In this document: piece after piece, positions 1 to 6,188 of the stretch
Layout: each line of letters starts with the position of its first letter
Position numbering within the stretch: position 1 is the stretch's first letter
Assembly: GCA_031290295.1 (NCBI GenBank)
Contig: JAITNT010000083.1
Coordinates: 1 to 10,113 of the forward strand
DNA: 10,113 nt
Direction of reading: 5' to 3'
DNA from: Clostridiales bacterium
GTDB taxonomy: Bacteria; Bacillota; Clostridia; Christensenellales; DUVY01
The notes under the pieces: generated by a model
Databases searched by the model: none
Seen by the model: only the letters and a program-made list of their open reading frames with translations
What the model was told of the DNA's origin: nothing
Translations under genes and position numbers: made by a program

Positions 1-864
1 GAGCTGTCCGAATTAGAGATCGAAGCGGACAACGTCTTTATGACGAGGAGCGGGCTTAACCGGTTGCGGCGCGACGCGGTTCACGTCTTGCGCGAGGTTA
101 TTATTGCGGCGAATACGCCAGAGCCGTGCGTACGTGCGGCTTGCGCCGCGCCCGTACGGATTCCGGTCAAAAAAGCCGTCGTTGTTAACGTTCCGCTCGA
201 AGCTAAGCTTGCGCCCGATATATGCGGCATAGCGGACGCCGTGGTCTTTCAACCGGTAGATTACAACGAGCTTACCGCGCCCGAATGTCCTAAGCCGAAA
301 TATCTCAAGCTTCCGATATTTGCCTCCGAGCGCGACCTGTTTATTCTGCGGTCAGGAATGGAAATAATAAAGCAATTTGACGGGGTATACGCGTCTAATC
401 CGTACGCCGTACAGTTTGCCCGTGAAAACGGGTTGAAATATATCGCCGGTTGGCAGCTTAATATTACAAATTCCTTTTCGGCGGGCGTTTATTCCGACGC
501 CGAATATATAATTTCCTCGGTTGAGGAGAATACGGCGGGCTGTATTCTTTATAAGGGCGGACGCATCCCGCTGATGACGCTCGTCCACTGTCCGTATAAG
601 GACATAGGCGGCTCTTGCGATAAATGTGCATATGACGGCGAATTGTATTTTACGGACGACCGCAATAAAAAACTGCTTGTCAAACGTTATCGGCTGTCGC
701 GTTGCTATTTCGAGCTTATCGACGGCGCGCCCGTAAGTAATCCCGCCGTTACGCAGGGCGCATACTATGATCTTATGTATTTCGGCACATCGGAAATAAA
801 TGATTTTATTAACGGAAATCTGTTTGAAAAACCGCCTAAAAATTCTTTCAGGGGGTTAAAATGA
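1..864 (+). CDS. U32 peptidase-family protein, C-terminal part (5' truncated)
   Basis: The frame is open from base 1 and shows the last 287 residues; the beginning lies outside the window. The ATG at 40 is internal, because family-like sequence (LSELEIEADNVF) precedes it and leads into an 'LNxLRRDAV' stretch typical of long U32 proteins with a DUF3656-type middle region. The last third has the family's closing pattern: 'RIPLMTLVHCP', a C-x2-C pair, a 'TDDRNKKLLVKR' strand and 'CYFELIDGAPVS'. Four cysteines (visible residues 197, 206, 209, 235) are spaced as a possible metal or Fe-S site. Characterised U32 members include RlhA (23S rRNA hydroxylation) and TrhP (tRNA hydroxylation), which need Fe-S clusters, and others annotated as collagenase-like proteases. 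Which role applies here cannot be told without the N-terminal domain. The TGA stop overlaps the mutS2 ATG (ATGA), so the two are probably co-transcribed and translationally coupled. Family assignment is fairly sure; function is open. Confidence 0.8.
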   Translation, partial: ELSELEIEADNVFMTRSGLNRLRRDAVHVLREVIIAANTPEPCVRAACAAPVRIPVKKAVVVNVPLEAKLAPDICGIADAVVFQPVDYNELTAPECPKPKYLKLPIFASERDLFILRSGMEIIKQFDGVYASNPYAVQFARENGLKYIAGWQLNITNSFSAGVYSDAEYIISSVEENTAGCILYKGGRIPLMTLVHCPYKDIGGSCDKCAYDGELYFTDDRNKKLLVKRYRLSRCYFELIDGAPVSNPAVTQGAYYDLMYFGTSEINDFINGNLFEKPPKNSFRGLK

Positions 865-3218
865 TTAATGAAAAAACTCTAAAGTCGCTTGAATATTACA
901 AGGTTTTGAGCGCGGCGTCCGCGTTCGCCGTAAACGAAAGCGCCAAAACGGAGCTTGCCGCGCTCGTACCCGATATGGATTTTTCGGCGGCGGAAGGCTT
1001 GCTTTTACAGACCGAAGCGGCATATAAAATTCTGTATACTTTTACCGTTGACCCTATTTATTCCTTTGACAGCGCGGTTAACCCGTGTGAACGCGCTAAG
1101 ATAGGCAGCTCGTTGAGTATTCGCGAGCTGCTCAAGGTGCGTTCGCTTTGCGCAACCTCGCGCCGCACCAAAAGCGCCCTGATTAATTTACCCGACGAGT
1201 CCGTTGCCGTGATAAGAGCGTTTGCGTTGCGGATATCCGAAAACCGCAGATTAGAGGATTCTATAGACCGCTGTATTCTTAACGAGGAAGAGCTAAAGGA
1301 CGACGCTTCCCCTAAGCTGCGTACCATAAGAACGGGTATAAGGAGCTGCAAGGAAAACATAAAGCGTAAGCTCGCCGAATATTTGCACTCGTCCGATATG
1401 TCGCTTTACTTGCAGGACAATCTTTTTACAATCCGCAACGACCGCTACGTTTTGCCGGTAAGGTCGGAATACCGCTCCTCCGTCCCGGGCTTACTGCACG
1501 ACCAATCCTCCAGCGGCGCGACGGTTTTTATCGAACCGATGCGTATTGTCGAGCTGAATAACGATTTGAAATCGTTCTTGATCGACGAGCTTTACGAGAT
1601 AGAAAAAATCCTCGCAAGCCTCTCGGGCGAGGTCGCCGACCTTGCCGACGAGCTTATAGGTAACGAGCGTATTCTAAACGCGTTGGATGCCGTTTTTGCA
1701 AAGGCGCGCTATTCGGAAGCTATCCGCGCAAAAATGCCGCGCCTGAATAACGAGCGCGTAATTAATATAAAAAAAGGGCGGCATCCGCTTATCGACCCCG
1801 GTAAGGTTGTGCCGATCGACGTGAGTATAGGCTCCGGATATTCCGTGTTGCTTATTTCCGGACCTAATACCGGCGGCAAAACGGTAACGCTAAAAACAAT
1901 CGGTTTGTTTACGCTTATGGCGGCGGCGGGTATCTTTATTCCCGCGGAGGAATTTTCGGATATTTCCGTATTTGAAAATATCTTTTGCGACATAGGCGAC
2001 GAGCAGAGTATCGAGCTTTCTCTAAGTACGTTTTCCTCGCACATAAAAAATATCGCATGGGTAGTATCCGGACTTAATGCAAATTCGCTCGTGCTTTTTG
2101 ACGAGCTGGGCGCGGGAACCGACCCCGACGAGGGCGCGGCGCTCGCTATCGCGATAACGGATTACATCCACGGCTTTGACTGCCGTTTGGTAGTTACTAC
2201 GCACTATTCGCGCTTAAAGGAATATTATCTTGATAAGCAATTCGTTTGCAATGCGTCTATGGAATTCGACCCTGCGACCTACAAACCGACGTACCGTATA
2301 ATAATGGGCGTTGCCGGCGCGAGCAACGCGATTAAGATAGCGGAAACCCTGGGACTTCCCGATGCGATTATACGCGGAGCCGCCGACCAATTGTCCGAGG
2401 AAAAAAAGAGCTTTGAGGGCTTGTTGTCCGTGGCGGAGGCGCGAAGAATAGAGGCGGAGCGGCTCAAGCGCGCGATGGAAACGGATAGTGTGAAATTGTC
2501 GGAGGAATTAAAAGCCGCCTCCGACGAACGCGAAAAGCTGTTTGAGTTAAGACAAGCTCTGCAAATTAATCTGAAGAACGAAACCCGTCAAATTGCCCGC
2601 AAGGCGGCAGCCGAAGCCGAGGAACTAATTGAACAAATGAAAGGGCTTCTTGCCGAAGCTAACGAAAAAAATCTGCTAAGGCTCAAACAGGCGCGCAATA
2701 AGCTCGACGAAATAGGGTACGAGGGCGATCACCGCAGAAGTAACGAGCGGCCTTTATCCGAGGGCGATATTATTATGGGCATGAAAGCGTATGTGAATAC
2801 CCTGTCAAAAACGGGCATAATTACCTCGCTGCCCAACAAAAAGCACGAGGTAAATATCGACTTAGGAAATATGAATATTTCGATTAATGTTGCCGAGCTT
2901 TCGCCGGTTTCGGCAAGCAACGATACCGACGGCAAAAAAAATACGGCGGCGTTTATGCGGGGTATACGGGAAGCCCCCAAAATGGAAATTAATCTACTCG
3001 GCGCTACCGTTGCGGAAGCGATATATCAAGTTGACGGGCTTATTGACAGCGCGATATTGCAGGGCGTTACCACGCTGAGAATTGTGCACGGTATGGGCAC
3101 GGGCGCGTTGCGGAGCGGACTGCATAAGTATTTCAAGGGCAACAAGTATATAGCGGAATTCCGTTTGGGCGGCGTAGGCGAGGGCTCTGCCGGCGTAACG
3201 ATCGTCACATTAAAATAA
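861..3218 (+). CDS. mutS2: MutS2: ribosome-collision/recombination ATPase with C-terminal Smr domain
   Basis: At 785 residues it matches the usual MutS2 length. The N-terminal part contains the MutS2 signature 'LLHDQSSSGATVFIEP' in the core/clamp region. The ATPase has Walker A GPNTGGKT (334-341), Walker B with D414-E415 in 'LVLFDELGAGTDP', and the H-loop His448 in 'VVTTHYSR'. A charged helical, coiled-coil-like stretch covers about 505-625, then a KOW-like segment around 635-690 and the Smr domain from about 708 to the end. There is no N-terminal mismatch-recognition domain with FxE, so this is not MutS1. In the family, MutS2 inhibits recombination in some species, and in Bacillus subtilis it binds collided ribosomes and splits them. 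The Smr domain is unusual: the normal LDLRG/LDLHG reads INLLG (710-714) and HGKGTG reads HGMGTG (743-748). The start is set by AGGGGGT at 850-856 and by the 4-base overlap with the upstream U32 gene. Confidence 0.96.
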   Translation: MINEKTLKSLEYYKVLSAASAFAVNESAKTELAALVPDMDFSAAEGLLLQTEAAYKILYTFTVDPIYSFDSAVNPCERAKIGSSLSIRELLKVRSLCATSRRTKSALINLPDESVAVIRAFALRISENRRLEDSIDRCILNEEELKDDASPKLRTIRTGIRSCKENIKRKLAEYLHSSDMSLYLQDNLFTIRNDRYVLPVRSEYRSSVPGLLHDQSSSGATVFIEPMRIVELNNDLKSFLIDELYEIEKILASLSGEVADLADELIGNERILNALDAVFAKARYSEAIRAKMPRLNNERVINIKKGRHPLIDPGKVVPIDVSIGSGYSVLLISGPNTGGKTVTLKTIGLFTLMAAAGIFIPAEEFSDISVFENIFCDIGDEQSIELSLSTFSSHIKNIAWVVSGLNANSLVLFDELGAGTDPDEGAALAIAITDYIHGFDCRLVVTTHYSRLKEYYLDKQFVCNASMEFDPATYKPTYRIIMGVAGASNAIKIAETLGLPDAIIRGAADQLSEEKKSFEGLLSVAEARRIEAERLKRAMETDSVKLSEELKAASDEREKLFELRQALQINLKNETRQIARKAAAEAEELIEQMKGLLAEANEKNLLRLKQARNKLDEIGYEGDHRRSNERPLSEGDIIMGMKAYVNTLSKTGIITSLPNKKHEVNIDLGNMNISINVAELSPVSASNDTDGKKNTAAFMRGIREAPKMEINLLGATVAEAIYQVDGLIDSAILQGVTTLRIVHGMGTGALRSGLHKYFKGNKYIAEFRLGGVGEGSAGVTIVTLK

Positions 3219-3222
3219 TGCG

Positions 3223-3248
3223 GTTTCGTTTGGAAAAAATAACGAAAC
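3223..3248. repeat. 8-bp inverted repeat in the mutS2/membrane-protein gap
   Basis: GTTTCGTT (3223-3230) is the exact reverse complement of AACGAAAC (3241-3248), separated by 10 A-rich bases. It lies 4 bases after the mutS2 stop and overlaps the -35 and spacer of the promoter that follows. It could be an operator for a dimeric repressor or a weak terminator for the upstream operon. The AT-rich stem and the lack of a T-run directly after it on the + strand make a strong intrinsic terminator unlikely. Confidence 0.55.
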
Positions 3249-3258
3249 GGTGTATACT
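3230..3258 (+). promoter_or_regulatory. Sigma-A-type promoter for the membrane protein/desulfurase/thiI unit
   Basis: TTGGAA (3230-3235, 4 of 6 to the -35 consensus) and TATACT (3253-3258, 5 of 6 to the -10 consensus) are separated by exactly 17 bases. Transcription would start near 3265, giving a leader of about 32 bases with AGGAGA (3286-3291) five bases before the ATG at 3297. The -35 falls inside the 3223-3248 palindrome, so a protein bound there would block RNA polymerase. This is prediction from pattern only. Confidence 0.6.
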
Positions 3259-3296
3259 GTTTTATGAAGTATTGCATTTGAATTTAGGAGATAACT

Positions 3297-3890
3297 ATGG
3301 AAGTATATTATGAACAATCGGTAAGCTTGGATAATCCGCAGTCTATTGCAAAAAAAATGCTTCTTCTCAAGGTTTTTTATTACGCCGCTTTAGCGCTCGG
3401 CGTTATTTCCGTGGTAATACTTTTATGGCTGGTTATGTTTTCCGACGTCGGCGAGGACGGCGGCGCTATCGTGCAGAATATTTTGTCCGCGCTTTTCTTT
3501 TTGCCGATTCCGCTTACTTTATTTTTGGCCGCGTATTTATTGCACAGAGCGAGAGTTAAATTAAGCGCGGAGTACGATTATCAGATTAACGGCGGCAGAT
3601 ACCGTATCGTCAAGGTAATCAATCGGCAAAAACGCAAGAAATTCCTGGAATTCAGCGTTTCAAGCTTCGAGGTTATCGGCAAGCTTTCCTCCGAAAGCTA
3701 CGAAAGATATTTGAGAACCCCGGGAATTAAGAAGAAAAACGCCGTCGTTAATTTTGACGACGAGGAAAGAATTTATTTTGCCGTCGTTAATATCGACGGC
3801 GTAAAAACTATGCTGCATTTCGAGCCCGACGAGGAAACGATACGCAGTATCAGGCTTACTCTCGGAAGGGACATTGTGCTTAAAAAATGA
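3297..3890 (+). CDS. Two-helix membrane protein of unknown function
   Basis: This protein has 197 residues. Two hydrophobic helices, about 24-48 and 62-83, form a hairpin joined by a short acidic loop (DVGEDGG, 50-56). By the positive-inside rule, the basic 'HRARVK' after helix 2 places the C-terminal domain in the cytoplasm. That domain (about 90-197) is rich in beta-strand-like stretches and basic patches (RQKRKK, 110-115) and ends in 'LHFEPDEETIRSIRL'. The overall look is of a small PH-like or DUF-type domain. It recalls an uncharacterised Clostridia membrane family (possibly DUF6106), but I am not sure of that. No catalytic motif or signal peptidase site is visible. It has its own promoter and a clear AGGAGA ribosome site, and its TGA overlaps the cysteine desulfurase ATG by 4 bases, so it leads the desulfurase/thiI operon. 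A role in sulfur transfer is only suggested by position. Confidence 0.85.
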   Translation: MEVYYEQSVSLDNPQSIAKKMLLLKVFYYAALALGVISVVILLWLVMFSDVGEDGGAIVQNILSALFFLPIPLTLFLAAYLLHRARVKLSAEYDYQINGGRYRIVKVINRQKRKKFLEFSVSSFEVIGKLSSESYERYLRTPGIKKKNAVVNFDDEERIYFAVVNIDGVKTMLHFEPDEETIRSIRLTLGRDIVLKK

Positions 3891-5011
3891 TGTACTTCGA
3901 TAACGCCGCCACAACTCCTATGTTTCCGGAGCTGAAGGATGCCCTTTTTAAGTATTCCTTTGAAGAATTTTATAATGCGTCGGCGTTGTACGGCGGAGCA
4001 AAAAGCGCCAAGGACGCCTTGCAAAACGCCCGAACAAAAGTCGCTTCCCGCCTTAACGCGCAGGCCTCGGAAATAATTTTTACCTCGGGCGCTACGGAGG
4101 CGAATAACACGGCGCTTTTAGGTACGCCTAAGCCCGCGCAAGCCCGCGTAATAATTACGGCGGCGGAACACGCTTCCGTTACCTTTTGTGCCGCCGAACT
4201 TAAAAGACGCGGCTTCGACGTGCTTACCGCGCCCGTAGACGCTGACGGGGCGGTCGTCGTGTCTGCGCTTCTTTCGCTGTGCGGCAAAAACACCGCGCTT
4301 GTTTCCGTAATTCACGTAAGTAACGAAACCGGCGCGGTCAATCCGATTAACGAGATTTCCGCGCGCGTAAAAGCTATAAACCCAAAAATAATATTTCACA
4401 GCGACGGCGTTCAGGCTTTTTGTAAGCTTCCGCCGCCCGCCAAAACCGTAGATTTGTATAGCGTTTCCGCTCATAAAATCAACGGACCTAAGGGTGCGGG
4501 CGCATTGAAATGCGCGCAGGGTATTCACCTTAACCCGCTCCTGTTCGGGGGCGGACAGGAGCGGGGCTTGAGGAGCGGTACGGAGAACGTCGCGGGAATA
4601 TACGCGTTCGGACTTGCTGCCGAGCTTTTTCAAAAGGCATATTCTCCGGACGTTTTTGTCGGCTTAAAAGCGGCTCTTGTGACGGAGCTGGGCGCGTTGC
4701 CCAGCGTTAAATTTTATCTTCCGGAGGCGGGCGTACCGAATATTATTTCATTATCGATTGAGGGGATTTATTCGGAAACGCTATTGCATATGCTGGAGGT
4801 CGACGAAATTTATATAGGTCTTGGTTCCGCGTGCGCGGCGAACAAGGCGGGCAATTCCGCTTTAAGCGCGACGGGACGTACGGCGCAAGAGATAAAGGGA
4901 AGCCTGCGAATCAGCTTAGGACTGCATAACAGCCTCGGTGAAATCGCCGTGCTTTCCAAAAAAATCATAGAGTATACCGCAAAATTGAGGAGCCGCAATG
5001 TCGCAAAGTGA
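3887..5011 (+). CDS. Cysteine desulfurase (NifS/IscS class), probable sulfur donor to ThiI
   Basis: This 374-residue fold-type I PLP enzyme converts cysteine to alanine and holds the sulfur as an enzyme persulfide. Visible motifs are the N-terminal 'YFDNAATTP', 'TSGATEANNTA', His95 in 'AAEHASVT' (expected to stack on PLP), 'HSDGVQAFCK', the PLP lysine K197 in 'SAHKINGPKG', 'RSGTENVAG', and the sulfur-accepting Cys316 in 'GSACAANK'. The cysteine loop is of the IscS/NifS class, not the SufS class. Direct pairing with thiI matches the Bacillus subtilis NifZ (YtbJ)-ThiI couple, in which a dedicated desulfurase feeds 4-thiouridine synthesis. No iscU or iscR is adjacent, which also argues against a general Fe-S role. 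The start is ATGATG at 3887, overlapping the previous gene's stop; the second ATG (3890) is equally possible. The end overlaps thiI by 14 bases, suggesting coupled translation. Confidence 0.93.
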   Translation: MMYFDNAATTPMFPELKDALFKYSFEEFYNASALYGGAKSAKDALQNARTKVASRLNAQASEIIFTSGATEANNTALLGTPKPAQARVIITAAEHASVTFCAAELKRRGFDVLTAPVDADGAVVVSALLSLCGKNTALVSVIHVSNETGAVNPINEISARVKAINPKIIFHSDGVQAFCKLPPPAKTVDLYSVSAHKINGPKGAGALKCAQGIHLNPLLFGGGQERGLRSGTENVAGIYAFGLAAELFQKAYSPDVFVGLKAALVTELGALPSVKFYLPEAGVPNIISLSIEGIYSETLLHMLEVDEIYIGLGSACAANKAGNSALSATGRTAQEIKGSLRISLGLHNSLGEIAVLSKKIIEYTAKLRSRNVAK

Positions 5012-6188
5012 AAATGTAATTTTGATAAGATACGGAGAAATCTATCTCAAGGGCAAAAATATTTCTTTTTTTGAAAATCTTCTTTATTCTAATATCAAGT
5101 ACGCGCTAAAGGGTATCGCTTGTAAGCTCGAAAGGTTAAGAAGCAGATACGCCGTCAGCGATTACGCGTCGGACGCCGAGGAGGAAATTTGCGTCCGCGT
5201 CAGCCGCGTTTTCGGTATTCACTCCTTGAGCGTCGCGCGGAAAATCGAAAGCGCAAGGCAAAGCATTATCGATACTGTTATGAAAATTTCACCTAAGTCG
5301 GGCGCGTTTCGCGTTAACGTAAAGAGAGCGGACAAGAAATTCCCCGTGCATTCGCAGCCTTTTTCGGCGGAAATCGGAGGGCTGCTGTCACGGGAATATC
5401 CGGAGCTTAGCGTAAATCTGCACGAGTACGATTTCGAGGTTAACGTCGATATCCGCGAGAACGGCTATACCTTTGTTTTTACGGACAAAATCGCGGGCCC
5501 GGGCGGTATGCCCGTAGGGTCCGCCGGTGGCGGCGCGCTTATGCTTTCGGGCGGAATAGACAGTCCTGTCGCGGGCTATATGATGGCAAAACGCGGTCTG
5601 AAGCTTTGCGCCGTACACTTTCACAGCTTCCCGTACACCGGCAACGACGCCAAAGAAAAGGTCAAAAAGCTTGCCCGAATACTTGCGGATTATTGCGGCT
5701 CTATATGTATGATAGTCGTTCCGTTCACCAAAATTCAGGAGGAAATTCACGCGAAGTGCGACGCAAGCTTTATGATAACGGTTATGCGCCGCTTTATGAT
5801 GCGAATCGCCTGCAAAATCGCCGATATCGAAGGCTGCGGCGCGATAGTCACGGGCGAGAGTCTGGGTCAGGTGGCGAGCCAGACCTTACAGAGTATAACG
5901 GTCACTACGGCGGTGAGTACGTTACCCGTGTTTCGACCGCTTATCGGCATGGATAAGGAAGAAATTATCGAGAAAGCGCGTAAAATCGGCACGTTTGAAA
6001 CCTCGATTTTGCCATATGACGATTGCTGCACCGTTTTTCTGCCGGAAAATCCCCAAACGCGTCCGCGGCTGGAAAGGGCGGAATATCAGGAAAGAGAATT
6101 AGCGGTAGACGCCCTCGTCGAGGAAGCGTTGAATAATTTGGAATATATCCACATTAACCCGCATTCCGAATCAGGGCAGACACATTAA
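4998..6188 (+). CDS. thiI: ThiI: tRNA 4-thiouridine synthase (tRNA sulfurtransferase)
   Basis: This 396-residue protein adenylates U8 of tRNA and replaces its oxygen with sulfur, giving s4U; in some bacteria it also takes part in thiamine thiazole synthesis. Order of domains: an N-terminal ferredoxin-like segment beginning 'VILIRYGEIYLKGKN', a THUMP RNA-binding domain (about 60-165), then the PP-loop ATPase with SGGIDSP at 184-190. The later motif 'IVTGESLGQVASQT' is highly typical of ThiI. Cys343-Cys344 in 'YDDCCTVFLP' correspond to the conserved catalytic-cysteine region (Cys344 in E. coli). There is no C-terminal rhodanese domain, as in Bacillus ThiI, so the sulfur should come directly from the neighbouring desulfurase. 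Ribosome site GAGGAG (4987-4992) lies five bases before the ATG. The last 11 codons overlap the convergent penicillin-binding protein gene and look like an unconserved tail (INPHSESGQTH). Confidence 0.96.
   Translation: MSQSENVILIRYGEIYLKGKNISFFENLLYSNIKYALKGIACKLERLRSRYAVSDYASDAEEEICVRVSRVFGIHSLSVARKIESARQSIIDTVMKISPKSGAFRVNVKRADKKFPVHSQPFSAEIGGLLSREYPELSVNLHEYDFEVNVDIRENGYTFVFTDKIAGPGGMPVGSAGGGALMLSGGIDSPVAGYMMAKRGLKLCAVHFHSFPYTGNDAKEKVKKLARILADYCGSICMIVVPFTKIQEEIHAKCDASFMITVMRRFMMRIACKIADIEGCGAIVTGESLGQVASQTLQSITVTTAVSTLPVFRPLIGMDKEEIIEKARKIGTFETSILPYDDCCTVFLPENPQTRPRLERAEYQERELAVDALVEEALNNLEYIHINPHSESGQTH

Noticed and set aside
40..42. ATG at 40 as the start of the U32 protein
   Set aside because: The frame is open and family-like from base 1, so this is an internal methionine of a truncated gene.
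3223..3260. Palindrome after mutS2 as an intrinsic terminator
   Set aside because: The stem is AT-rich with a 10-base loop and no T-run directly downstream on the + strand. It was kept as an inverted repeat or operator candidate only.
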